From Chondrosia reniformis (lineage: Eukaryota; Porifera; Demospongiae; Chondrillida; Chondrillidae): 64,000 nt of DNA. The notes beneath the pieces were generated by a model. That model searched no databases and was not told where the DNA came from. It saw only the letters and a list, made by a program, of their open reading frames with translations. This document shows, piece after piece, positions 25,556-38,900 of this stretch. How positions within the stretch are numbered: position 1 is the stretch's first letter; each line of letters starts with the position of its first letter. The stretch spans positions 9,624,501-9,688,500 of the forward strand of contig OX359189.1 of NCBI GenBank assembly GCA_947172415.1, written 5' to 3'. The position numbers and the translations under genes were made by a program.

Positions 25556-26923
25556 ATGACTTCACGTATGAAAAAAGACTCAGTTTCAACAACTAATGCC
25601 AAAAAGTGGGAGAAAAACTTAGAAGATTACATTGAGAACAAATCTCTACTTGCATTGTCTGTTATTATTAATACGTTTGCAACGGCGATAGGCACTGCTG
25701 TCAGGGATACGAATTTTGAAAACAATGTCGAAAAGAGCCAGATAGTCTATTGGGTTTTTCTAGGGATTTATATACTCATTGGATTAGGATTGGTAACGCT
25801 AAAATTTTGTTTCAGTTCCAGCTGCAATAATGATGACGATGAGTTATGCATTGAGAAATGTTCCTGCTGCGTTGGTATATATTCCTGCTACATTGATATG
25901 TTTAACTGCTGCAATGATGCTAGTGTCTGTTGCAAAACGTGTGCTAAAGATTCGGTTTGTAATTATTACCCAGAATTTGCAATTGACATCTGTGAAAAAG
26001 AAAACTGCTGCAACAAACCAGATACCAATTGTTGCTATAAAGCAGAATCCGAGTGTTGCAAGAGAGGTAATTATAAGAGATCAGAGTCGTATTCTGATAG
26101 GCATAACAGAGAGCATTCCACTTCTTGCATTGATAAAATGGTTTACTTTCTTTTAACAACATCTCCCCCTATTTTCACATTTTTTAGTGGTGCTCTATAT
26201 TATTGTGGAGATAACATTTCACTAATTTATGGAATGCAATTTGATAAGCATTTTGTTGGCTTTAGCAAAGTGAAAGCCAATGAATTTCGAAGCTATCTTT
26301 CTGTAGCATCACTCACTCTGTTTATTATAAGTAATGTGTTATCAGCTTTGAAAAATGCAATTTTCCCAGATAAAACTGGTTTAGAAGAAAAAAAAGCACT
26401 AAATTTCTTCCAGAAGCATATTTTGCGAGTATACACCATAGTTGCAGTTGTACCTGAGCTGACAGCCACTTTTAATATAGTCTTAAATGAGCTAACTGAA
26501 CTAGTGAGTGAAACTATAACATGCCCTGATGGTCCACAAATAGCTCACCATGTTCTTTTTGCAATAATAATAATCACTTGGGTTGGCAGTATATCTGTGA
26601 TAATTGTTCAATCTTGTAAACAATTGCAACTTATTAAACTACAGAAGAAGAAAGACAAAGGACTATACTATAGATGTTGTGCATGTACTGCAACTGTGCA
26701 CTACATTTACTACATGATTGTAATACCATTGCATCTCACTTTCAATTTGGCTTGGCCCTGGACTTGCAAAAGCACCACTAACATAAAGATGTTCCTTGAC
26801 TGGAGGATAGCTTTGCTTGTAATTATTGCTATATCTTACCTTACTGAAACAATAGTATATCACTTCAGTACCGAAATCCCCTCAGAGAAATCAAAAACAA
26901 GAAATACAGAGGAAGGGCAATAA
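25556..26923 (+). CDS. Multi-pass membrane protein with Cys-rich insert, intronless
   Basis: 455 aa in one exon. About eight hydrophobic segments are visible: LLALSVIINTFATAIGTAV; VYWVFLGIYILIGLGLVTL; a pair after YFLLTTSPPIFTFF and SVASLTLFIISNVL; VYTIVAVVPELTATFNIVL; HVLFAIIIITWVGSISVIIV; IYYMIVIPLHLTFNLAW; WRIALLVIIAISYLTETIV. Between the second and third lies a ~95-residue insert with some 25 cysteines, many as CC pairs (CSCCVG, FNCCNDAS, VCCKTC, ENCCNK, NCCYK, ECCKRG), followed by an Arg/Ser patch. The C-terminus is hydrophilic. I do not recognise the family. The insert could bind metal or form disulfides. The gene lies opposite in strand to the WD40 duplicates and separates blocks C and B. 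Confidence 0.8.
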   Translation: MTSRMKKDSVSTTNAKKWEKNLEDYIENKSLLALSVIINTFATAIGTAVRDTNFENNVEKSQIVYWVFLGIYILIGLGLVTLKFCFSSSCNNDDDELCIEKCSCCVGIYSCYIDMFNCCNDASVCCKTCAKDSVCNYYPEFAIDICEKENCCNKPDTNCCYKAESECCKRGNYKRSESYSDRHNREHSTSCIDKMVYFLLTTSPPIFTFFSGALYYCGDNISLIYGMQFDKHFVGFSKVKANEFRSYLSVASLTLFIISNVLSALKNAIFPDKTGLEEKKALNFFQKHILRVYTIVAVVPELTATFNIVLNELTELVSETITCPDGPQIAHHVLFAIIIITWVGSISVIIVQSCKQLQLIKLQKKKDKGLYYRCCACTATVHYIYYMIVIPLHLTFNLAWPWTCKSTTNIKMFLDWRIALLVIIAISYLTETIVYHFSTEIPSEKSKTRNTEEGQ

Positions 26924-27344
26924 TTAAACCACTAGCCCATTAAACCAATTGAAAAACTGTATTTTGAAGGTTATAGTGTAATCAATAATTGTTACAATGT
27001 AGAACTGCATGTATTTGTTAATTTATCTGGATGGTGATCAATTCCATATAGGTACCTACTGTATATATGTAGGTAGGTGTATATACATATATATAGGCGT
27101 TTAAGGACTTTCATTACTACCACAATAGTATTCACAGCAGATAGGTAAGCAAATTCATGAGAGTAAGTAAAGGGGTGTCACATTTGGTAAACAAAAGTTT
27201 AGTATGTATATACATATATAGAGAAGGACTTCCCAAAATACACTATTGGATGCATATTGGATGTGAGAGTATACATATACGTATACCTATCACTGATGAA
27301 GGGCAGAATTCACATGTACGTTCTTAGAAGAGTGACAGACTCAC
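26924..27344. other. Spacer between the membrane-protein gene and block C
   Basis: AT-rich, with tatata and gtaggta runs. The last ~100 bp (from about 27240) match the intron flank of exon 17 in the other blocks. Confidence 0.5.
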
Positions 27345-28065
27345 TGAATGATGTCTCTTACAGTTGCAATGATACAACCATTGACCTTGTCCACCATCAT
27401 CACTCCAACTGGACCCTTAGCTTGCACCAGATCAAACTGGGTCAGACTGTCATGTGACTGTACACAAGAGGCAATGAACAGTGAGAAGGAAGGAGGGAAA
27501 GAATTGCATAAGAATGGTGAGAGGGGGGTTTGGACCAATGGTAGAGGAAGGTTGAGGAGTGAGAGAGAGATTTATAGATGCCAGCCTTTCATGAATGGGG
27601 ATTAAGTAAAATGGCAGAGAAATTCAATAACATAAGGTGGGATATGACAAATGTGGTGAATACTTGCGTAGTGTACTTGTATACCAATTCACTGACCCAC
27701 AATCTTATAGTCTCATCTTCTGATCCGGTCACCCAAAACTTTCCAAATGAATGCCAACAAATCTAACACAAACAGAAATTACACTTGTTCATATACATAG
27801 CATTCAAGTAATGTTCTCTAAACATTGATCAGGAATAAACAACTTTCTCCGAACGTTCAGCTATAAATGACAGTGGTGTGTATTCGTACTTGAGTGACCT
27901 CCTTCTTGTGTCCAACAAGCTTCCCTTTGAGTGACATGTCACACTTGTCACTGAGTATGGACCAGATGTGACACTCGTAGGTGGACAGTGAGTAACCAAA
28001 TGCAGTGCCATCCGGTGTCACGTCAGTGTCAGTGATGACACTGTCTGGTAAGGTTGTGTGTCTGA
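27345..28065 (-). pseudogene. Block C: partial copies of WD40-gene exons 15-17
   Basis: Exon-17 copy 27345-27457, exon-16 copy 27685-27762, and the 3' part of exon 15 from 27890 to about 28065, where similarity stops. There is no 5' context, so it is non-functional as a gene on its own. Confidence 0.8.
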
Positions 28066-28272
28066 GACAGACTTAAAGGAATTAGCATATACAGAATGGC
28101 TAACAAGCTTGGTCATACAAATACAGCTTTATGTAAGTACAGCTGATAATCAAATACATATTGCACAATAGAGTGTAGGCAGGAATGGCTTAAATACATA
28201 CATTTACAGAAAAAAGTATAATATGAAAAGTTAACTTCATTTAGGACTAAAATATTTGGCAAAATTCAGATT

Positions 28273-28544
28273 TTACTCTTCAACAAGTTTTGTATTATCC
28301 TGATCACTGGCTGTTTTATCTTCTCTCTTCTCCTCCTTTGTACCTTCCTTCTCATCATCCACTTCTTGGTCTTTTGTTGCCTGAGAACCTGCTGCTGCAC
28401 AATTCAAGGCAGTAGAGTTTAAAAATTGTTTTACATTAAACATATATATGTACATATATACAAATTGTTATTCTGAATATTGAACTCATGCACCTCTATG
28501 AAACATTGATTTCCATATTTTAATAGTCTTGTCATAGCTTGCTG
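28273..28544 (-). pseudogene. Copies of WD40-gene exons 19-20
   Basis: The exon-19 copy (28494-28544 or so) has lost about 10 bp at its 5' edge, next to the acceptor cctgcag, and its donor has changed to gtgcat. The terminal-exon copy 28273-28388 is 12 bp shorter than the intact one and ends KLVEE then stop. With 29273-29588 it forms a second exon 17-20 set behind the intact gene. Confidence 0.75.
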
Positions 28545-29272
28545 CAGGAATAGATGAATAAGTTACTTCAACTGGGTTTGCAAATTCTTTTTATTTAAAC
28601 ATCACATTAGACCTCAAATCTAAACATTTAATTGAATTGAATCATCTTTGTCAATAACATATACCGGTAACCTCCAATTGCAGGGATCAATATCTAGGAG
28701 GAAAGTAAACTTCTCAAACTGGGCTGAAAGACATTAGGATATGACTATCCCTGCTGTAGAAATGCCTACCAGAATTAACTGGATCATGATCAATTCCATA
28801 TACGTACATAGGTAGGTGTACATAGGCAATTCAAATCCCCAGATATGAATATCTTTAAACTTTACTTTAAAGACTTTCATTATTGGATTTCTTGAGAAAG
28901 GGGTTCAACAATATTCACAGTAGATATAATGTAAGTAAATTCATCAAGAATAGGTAAAGGTCACTTTGGGATGGGGGGGTATTATATTGGAACCTCCCAA
29001 TATCACTATTGGATACTGAGACTATATATTCACTAGTCAATACACTATTAAATTTAAAAATGAAATTAGTAGTAGGGATGGCAGTGCTTCCAACAGTCAC
29101 TAGCAAATCTGCAAAAAGTAGCAAAACAAGAAAGGGATCATGTGACAAGGATAACCATACAGAAGTGGCATATCTACTGAAATTTAAGTGACTTAACCAT
29201 ACACATCAGTTCCATGTTTGGGCACACCATCCCTACATGGGGTTATCCCAATGCGCCACTATTAATACTTAC

Positions 29273-29588
29273 TTGGTTCAGTTCTGGAATGTGAATGATA
29301 CTCTTAATAATATCATCATGTCCTCTGTTACACTGCAGAAGATGGAGCTGTTCATTGTAGATCCTACATACATATACAGTACGTATATACATATAACACA
29401 TATAAAGTGCCTATATCTACATATCACTGATGAAGGAGCAGAATTCACATGAACTTAGAAGAGTGACAGACTCACTGAATGATGTCTCTAACTGTTGCAA
29501 TGATACAACCATTGACCTTGTCCACCATCATCACTCCAACTGGACCCTTAGCTTGCACCAGATCAAACTGGGTCAGACTGTCATGTGA
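29273..29588 (-). pseudogene. Block D: copies of WD40-gene exons 17 and 18
   Basis: Exon-17 copy 29476-29588 and exon-18 copy 29273-29363, both with intact splice sites and frame, directly downstream of the intact gene's stop. They could serve as alternative 3' exons. Confidence 0.8.
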
Positions 29589-29940
29589 CTGTACACAAGA
29601 GGCAATGAACTTGTGAAGTAGTGACAATTGCAATATTAATGTACAGCTGGTACCAGTAACAATACAGCAGTGATAATGTAGTTGGAGACATTCCCACTTC
29701 AAAACTGAACCATTATTAGCACATGCAGAATGGTTATATAATTAACAAGCAATACGTATGTACAGCTGCTAAATGTGACAAAATAATTTAAATATGTATC
29801 ATATCATAGAGTGCAGGTACATATTGCAAAATAGAGTGCAGATATGAATACCTTAACATATTTACAGAAGAAAGAAAAATATTAAATTTCTGTGTTACAT
29901 GTTCATTCAATTAGAAAGTATTAGGTAAAACTTTCAGAAT

Positions 29941-32900
29941 TTACTCTTCAACACATGCTGTACTATCTTTAGATTCATTCTGGTCATGAGCTGTTTTATC
30001 TTCTCTCTTCTCCTCCTTTGTATCTTCCTTCTCATCATCCACTTCTTGGTTTTCTAATGCTTGAGAACCTGGTGGTACACAATTTATATCACTGTTGTTA
30101 AAGGTGTACCCTGTATACATTATGCATATAAGGTTACTCATACGTATATTACTGTACTCACTTCTATGATACATTGATTTCCATATTTTAATAGTCTTGT
30201 CATAGCTTGCTGTTATGTACTACAGGAATAGATGAAGACGTTATTTCAACTAGGTTTGCAAATTCATCTAACTCACTCAATTAATGCATTATTTAAATAA
30301 CATTATCACAAGACCTGAATATGTCAAATCTAATATTGAGTATATTGGAACCTCCCAATATATGTACATATATATACACTATTGAATACTTAGGCTATAT
30401 ATTCACTATTAATACACTATTGAATACTTAGGCTATATATTTACTATTAATACACTATTGAATACTTAGGCTATATATTCACTATTAATACACTCTTACT
30501 ATACTTACTTGGTTCAGTTCTGGAATGTGAATGATACTCTTAATAATATCATCATGTCCTCTGTTACACTGCAGAAGATGGAGCTGTTCATTGTAGATCC
30601 TGCATACATATACAGTACGTATATACATATAACACGTATAAAGTGCCTATATCTACATATCACTGATGAAGGAGCAGAATTCACATGAACTTAGAAGAGT
30701 GACAGACTCACTGAATGATGTCTCTAACTGTTGCAATGATACAACCATTGACCTTGTCCACCATCATCACTCCAACTGGACCCTTAGCTTGCACCAGATC
30801 AAACTGGGTCAGACTGTCATGTGACTGTACACAAGAGGCAATGAACAGTGAGAAGGAAGGAGGGAAAGAATTGCGTAAGAATGGTCAGAGGGGGGTTTGG
30901 ATCAATGGTAGAGGAAGGTTGAGGAGTGAGAGAGAGATTTATACGTAGATGCCAGCCTTTCATGAATGGGGATTAAGTAAAATGGCAGAGAAATTCAATT
31001 ACATAAGGTGTGATATGACAAATGTGGTGAATACTTGCGTAGTGTACTTGTATACCAATTCACTGACCCACAATCTTATAGTCTCATCTTCTGATCCGGT
31101 CACCCAAAACTTTCCAAATGAATGCCAACAAATCTAACACAAACAGAATTTACAGTGTTCATATACATAGCATTCAAGTAATGTTAGAAAGCTTTCTCTA
31201 AACATTGATCAGGAATAAACAACTTTCTCTAAACATTGATCAGGAATAAACAATTTTCTCTAAACATTGATCAGGAATAAACAACTTTCTCTAAACATTG
31301 ATCAGAAATAAACAACTTTCTCTAAACATTGATCAGGAATAAACAACTTTCTCTAAACATTGATCAGGAATAAACAACTTTCTCTGAACATTCAGGTATA
31401 AATGACAGAGGTGTGTATCGTACCTGAGTGACCTCCTTCTTGTGTCCAACAAGTTTCCCTTTGAGTGACATGTCACACTTGTCACTCAGTATGGACCAGA
31501 TGTGACACTCGTAGGTGGACAGTGAGTAACCGAATGCAGTGCCATCTGGTGTCACATCAGCGTCAGTGATGACACTGTCAGCTAGGTCGTGTGTCTGGTT
31601 TGAACAGACTGCATCAGTGACATCAAGTGAAGTGACGAGAGTGCCGTGCTCCAGGTCCCACACACACACAAGCAGGTCCCAACCAAAGGACAACTGAGGG
31701 AGGGAGCAACCGAGGCACATGTAATGGAGAACTGATAACCAAACCACAAGTATTTTCATTATGAAGAGGGAATAACATGAAAGAAGCAGTTGCTGGAAAT
31801 TTAACCAAGGAGAGCTGGTTATGACCACCAGTGCTCTGCCACTGAGCTACAACATGTAAGAGAGAACCTCTCCTTCAAACTATATATGTTGCAATGAAAC
31901 TTTTAATCTACGTAGTAAAACCTGCTAATATTTATTGATATACAGTAGATCTATCACATCAAACAGGTATTGCCAATGCCTTACATAATGATATATTGCA
32001 TAATAATTATCTGTGCAACTCTTACTTACTAGTAGGTGATTGCATCCTTTTCTCTGAAGTTGAAACAACCCAGTGACAGCAGCTGTGTGCTTACACAGTG
32101 CTAGCCTGCAGGTGAACCCTGCTACCCGATTGGTCACAGAAGACTACACAATATGTGCACAACAAAGCATATAAAATAACAAGGTCCACACAAAATGTAC
32201 ATAGATTGAAAGTGCTACAGTCATGTGACAGCTCCTACTTCTTTGGATTCCTGAAAATTGTTCATCTGTTCTACAGGATCCAGTCCATTAGGCGTCTCTT
32301 CCTTCTCCTCCTGCCCTGCCCCCTTCTCCTTTTGCCCCACCCCCTTCTCCTTTTGCCCCGCCCCCTTCTCCTTCTGCCCCACCCCCTTCTCCTGCCCTAT
32401 CCTCTTCTCCTTCTTCCTCTCCTCTTTTGTCTTATGTCCCTCCCCCTCCATATTGGGCCCCTCCCATTTTTCAAGCTCCTCCTCCTCCCTGGTCAGTTGG
32501 AGCAGGATGGCATATTTGTCAGGTTTATTCTTCTCTGGACTGCCAGTTGTTGTTGTTTCACTGATAGTGCTTTGTAGTGTACCTGAAGATTTCTGCATCT
32601 CCTCAAGCACTCGAATGGCATCCATATCAAACCCCCACACAACTACATACATCCACACATGTAATATCAATTAGATAATAAAACCACAACCATTTCCTTT
32701 GTGCATGATGGTCAGATAAAAGTACCACTACCAATACTTACAGATCCTTCCATCTTGAGATCCCATCAGTAAAAGATCTTCAGACTCAATGAAGAGAGAA
32801 CTTGTGAAAGAACGATTAACAACCTACGTACAGTAGTGACAATGCACCAGTAACAGTGCAGCAATGATAATGCAGTTGAGGAGATACTTGGTATGTACGT

Positions 32901-35900
32901 ACATTAAGTGTAATATACGTATACAGTGGAGGACAGTGGAGGACAGTGGAGGACAGGGGAGGACAGTGAAGGACAGTGGAGGACAGTGGAGGACAGTGGA
33001 GGACAGTGGAGGACAATGGAGGACAGAGGGGATTGACATATTATGTACTGTACGTATGAAACTACACAGTGAAACAGTTAGTTCTGAGGAGAATGGTGTG
33101 ATTAAGTAAGGCTTTCCTTCTAACAACATCAAAATGATCTTCATGATTGCTCATTGTTCAATTAAAAATGAAAGATATGAATAATACAACTTCAATAGAA
33201 TTAACGGAGTACACTTGACAATTCTCAACTTGCAGTAAATGGGATACACTTTAGGCATTTAAACTGGATGGGCTATTGGTAAATGAAGGATGACATCATT
33301 ATGACATCATACCAGTACTGTGTGACTAATACTCTTTATCCAAGTGACAATTATTAAGGAGAATAATGTGTAGAGCCTTAAATCAGTACATTTTAATTTA
33401 ATCTGATGAAATCAGACTCTTTCATTTCACAACCTCACTTCCCTCAGAACATCCCATAGACAAATCAATAGTGTCAGGCAATTGAGAGTAAACTAAACAT
33501 TTCCTTTCACTCACTTCAAAAGCACTTTTAATTTTCTTTTCAAAAGCTTGCTCCAAAGCATCCTGTCTTGGGTTGTTGGAGATGCCGCTGGTGTGGCCAA
33601 TAAGCTCTTCCTTCTCCTGAAGCAGGGCCTCCATCAGCTTGTCCTTGTAGGTGAACTGCTCCTTACTGTAGAGGAAGGTGTTGAGCTGGAGACGTTCCCA
33701 CTTCAAAACTGAACCATCAGCATGACCAGTGAATATCAGAATGGGAATCTTGTTGGCTAGTAAGAAGATAAAGGTTGAACGAGTGAGTTTGTGTGAGGTA
33801 GTGTCAGTGTGTCCACAAGTGTGTTGCAATACCGAGCTCACATGCACATAGTTGTATATGTGTGTCCACAAGTGTGTCACAATACCGAGCTCACATGCAC
33901 ATAGTTATATATGTGTGTCCACAAGTGTGTTGCAATACCGAGCTCACATGCACATAGTTATATAAGTGTGTCCACAAGTGTGTCACAATACCAAGCTCAC
34001 ATGTACATAGTTATATACTCACTATATGTTAGTGTGTCCACAAGTGTGTCGCAATACTGAGTGCAAATGCTGTTGCTAGTGCTGTACTTCCACACACAAC
34101 ACTCTTTTTGATTGGTTGTTCCTAGCACTTGTCTGGTTTCCGGCTCGTACTGGAGTTGTAGGACCTTCCTTGCACAACCAGCACAATGATCCTCCTCGTG
34201 AAGTATCTTATTATAATCAGATATCTACACACATCCATATATATGTACATACATAACTGTACTACAAATGCATGTGTATACTAGCAAGAAGGGGCTTGTA
34301 TACTAGTAAGAAGGGGCTTGTATACTAGAAAGGAGGGGTTTGCATACTGGTAGAATAGGGCTTGTATACTAGTAAGAAGGGGCTTGTATACTAGTAAAGG
34401 GGGCTTGTATACTAGTAAAGGGGGCTTGTATACTAGTAAGAAGGGGCTTGTATACTAGTAATAACATTAGCTCACATTATCTCCTGTCTTTGGCTCATAG
34501 AGAGTGGGCGTGGTAGTCCCAGCCGCCACCCACAGTATCCTGGTATCAGGTACAAAGGTCACTCCTGTCACCTTCTCCCCACACTGTATGTCCATCAGCA
34601 GCTTGCCATCACACGACCACACCTTCACCTTCTGGTCAAATGAACCGGTTGCCAGCCTGCAGTGAGGAATCACCCAAAAATTTCAAAGGGGTTTTGGTAA
34701 GGGGGTGGGGAAAGGGGGTGGGGCCAGTTTTGGTAAGGGGTGGGGCCAGTTTTGGTAAGGGGTGGGGCCAGTTTTGGTAAGGGGTGGGGCCAGTTTTGGT
34801 AAGGGGTGGGGCCAGTTTTGGTAAGGGGTGGGGCCAGTTTTGGTAAGGGGGTGGGGAAAGGGGTGGGGCCAGCTTTGGTAAGGGGGTGGGGCCAGCTTTG
34901 GAAAGGGGGTGGGGCAAGTTTTGAAGAAGATAGTAGGTGGGGCTGGCTGAAGTTAGGGGGTGCGGTCAGTGTGAAGCACATGCACGTACCATGATCCTGC
35001 GTCATGTTCTCTAGCCAGAACCATACAAGAGACACCAGCATCATGTGCCTTGACCCTATGGCAAAGGGACATACTCACATACGTACATACATACATACAC
35101 ATGCATAATATTAGTACAACGATACTACATGTACATACGTACTTATATAATTACTTATACCCCATTGCCATGGCAATGAGCTGATGATTGGAGGCATTAT
35201 CTACTGTATATAGTATGAATTGCTGATTAAGAAGGATATACAGCATGTAAAGCTTATAGCTTATAGGAAGTGAAGCAATCTCATGTGTTTCTTCTCCATT
35301 TTAGCCATATTGATCCTTGGCTGCCACAAATACCATGGCAATGGAGTATAAAACTACTGTAGCTTTCAGCTCGGATTTTCATCTTCCACTGGACTATAAC
35401 CATTACATGAATGCAATTTGTACGTACATGTAGGTATAATATGGTATTTGTAAAAGAACAGTTTTCATCTTCTGAACTTATGACATGTACGTACGTATGA
35501 TTAACCTACAATAGAAGAGGAACCAAATTGACTAAAACACATATTTGATCTCTTTAAGTCATAACCACAACTGTTACATCACGTGTCATCATACAAGATA
35601 GTAAAGTACATAAGTATAATTATATGTACGTACATGACATTATATGTATTTAATATACGTACATATACCATACTAACATGTAGTGCTTCTTCATTGGTAG
35701 AGACTTCATGGAGAAGGATGACAGTGAGATGTCATAGAATATCAACATTCCGTCATATCTACATACGTACACACACCAAGTGAGTAATATCATGAAGAGT
35801 ATACTGAACTTCCATATTTGGATATCCTTGGTCTCATATTACATCAAACAAATCTTAATCATCATTTTATTATCTTATTAACTTTATAATGATTTGGGAT

Positions 35901-38900
35901 AATAAGATGAAACGTACACATACGTACTATATATCAGTGCAACTGTATTACTTACCCAGCGGAATAGATCCTGGTATCATCAGTAGTGAGACACTTCACT
36001 ATATCAGTGTGCCCAGGTATAGTCACCCCTGGAGTGTGATTGGCATGTGATTGGCATGTGCTTAACATGTGATTGGCATGTGATCTGTTGGACACTTACA
36101 CTGATTAGAGAGGAGTGGCATTCCACTGTTGTGAACCTTTCCTGAATGATTAGAAGAACAATATTACTAAAGAGAATCTACTGACCCAACACACCAGGCA
36201 TCCATCTAATCATCCATCCACTCCCATCCATTTATCCACTATCCATTCACCTATGTATTCATCCACCCATCCATCCACCCCCCCCATCATACCTGATAAG
36301 CCAAACACTGAAATGTTCTGGCTGGTGCCAGCTATCAGTTCATTTCTCCTATTACACCAGAGGATGGAATGAATTGGGCCTGAAGTCTAAGGAATTCAAA
36401 TAGTATTAATATTTTTTACAAATAATGGAGGGAGTAGTAGTGATTGTTTTGACATTTAAATTAGCACATTCCTTGAACAAAGTGTCTAAGGTTTAAAATC
36501 AACTGTGTAATGACTGTCACATTTTCTGTTTAAGACATCTAGTTACTATATATGACAACCATATATAAATGAGTTTACACACATATCTGTAATATAAATA
36601 TAATTCTAAACTGATCAACCAAAACAATGTAAACAAACACCTTAAAAATAAAACTTGCTATATTCAATCAAAGAATCATCAAAAATATAATCAAACTACA
36701 ATCATTATCAAAACATTGTGAGATCAGAAAATCCATCAAAAGAAGCAATGGCTGGGAATTAAACCCATGACAGATGTCTTTGATCACGGGTGCTCTGCCA
36801 CTGAGCTACGTACAGTTGCCACAGCAATGCTCCATTCATGCGTACACTTCTCTATTACACTAATAGGAATAAGTTCCTCATGATATATAGTTGATGTAAT
36901 TTCAATTATTACAAGCAAGACAAAACTCTCCAAATTTGCCTTAATCATATAATTAACTGCAAAAGATGAGGGATACGATGACAATGGATCATCAATCCCT
37001 TAAGGTGTCACATTGCAGCTCAGTAGCTAAGGTTACCTCATTGAAACACTATTATATATCAAGTGTTCAATACACCTGCACTATAGAACCATCTTCAGTT
37101 TCAACACGTGCAATTGTTAAGTGGTATTCAAAGTTAACCGGTGTATTATCATTCATTCTTTGAGAAGACAGTGTTTGGTACATAGTGCAATAACACACAG
37201 AATCAGCAGACACAGGTTTTGGAATATGAGCCAATATGGTCAAATTATTTAAATTACATGACCATCAGAGCATATGTACAGTATATATATATTAGTGTGC
37301 TTTTAAATTTAGCTATATTAGTGATTTGACATTTACCGCTAAAATTAGAGTTCGCTAAATATAGTATTACTACTAAATAGAGTACTACTGTAATTATTTA
37401 TTACTGTAATTAACTAACAAAACTTCCATGCATTTTGTAAGTCGCTAATATTAAATTCCGCTATGTAGGGGTAAAATCCAGTTTCGCTAACTTTTGGTTC
37501 CGCTTAAAGGGATTTACAGTATACATACACTATAAGGCTATTGGCTGGTGTTGCATAATATATGTACTCATGTACGTATACAAGTGATTATCCATATGAC
37601 ATTATAGTCTTTGTTTGCAATCAACTCCCATACACGTAATCATATGAAGGTATTTTTCCAATGATTATCCATATGACATCATCATCATTTTATTCACCAA
37701 CAAAATGTATTATAACAAAAAGGGATAAAGGGGAGTATTTGAATATCTTTTAGAGAGAGATAGGAACTTGACTTGAATACAATTTAAAGTATTGAAAGAT
37801 ACATTATAAGTACGTAACTAGTTAGTCAAATTATAGTTGATCTAAAGCTTAACTTAATTTTAAACAAACTAATGTAACTGAAAGTGCCAATTATATTATT
37901 GAATACATTTATGTACGTATTTAGACATATACACATATATATACATGGTAATGAATATGAAAATTCCAATTGATGCATTTCTGAGGATTCCAATTTATAT
38001 ATGTGCTATTACAATAATTACATTGTAAACACTAGACTGTTTAGTAACATTTAGAAACAACTGTAACTCTAACAATTTCATAATATAAGCAATCTCAGAG
38101 AGGGGGTGTGGGCTATCTGAGACACACCCACCTGAATGGCTTGGAGTGGTGCCAGCTGAGCAGACCAGCACACAATCTGATAATCCAGAGAGGCGGAAAT
38201 TAGGGCCCTCCATCTTGACCTGTAGAACATGTTAATTGATTTGAGCTAGTTCATAGCATCAAATAGAAAATAGACGGCCATTAAATGCACCAAATACTTG
38301 TGGTTCTATTATCAAACAGAAAAATAGACAGCCATTAAATGCACCAAATACTTGTGGTTCTATTATAAAATAGAAAATAGACGGCCATTAAATGCACCAA
38401 ATACTTGTGGTTCTATTATCAAACAGAAAAATAGACAACCATTAAATGCACCAAATACTTGTGGTTCTATTATCAAATAGAAAATAGACGGCCATTAAAT
38501 GCACCAAATACTTGTGGTTCTATTATCAATGAGGGTGTTGAAAACTTAATGATATAAGTGTACTATATAGACACCTGCAATAGCTAGTCAGTCACTGACA
38601 TCACAGAGCAGACATGAGTGGAAGATACTAATAGTGTTAGTAGGTGAGACTAGCTGACCAGTAAAGGAAACAAGTTACAGATCCTTTGTGAACATCTGTA
38701 CAGGAAAATACTGTCTTGTCGCTGTCAAAGTCCCAACTCTTAACAGCGCCATCTGCAAAGAATGAAGAGATAACCAGTAGATACATACATTGCAATCTAT
38801 ACTCGCAAACATGATAGTGTGGTACTCAGTACCTAGTGCATGTAATGTTGATGTCATAGTAGGAAGTGACAATTGGGCTTTTAATAAGAGCCTTTCTAGG

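Noticed and set aside
34636-35044. Pro/Thr-rich repeat ORFs (PLPKLAPPL type)
   Set aside because: Readings of the 22-bp G-rich array in a WD40-gene intron, although one reaches real exon 8.
36745-36812. Functional tRNA gene
   Set aside because: A and B boxes are recognisable but no acceptor stem or anticodon arm can be drawn; a SINE relic fits better.
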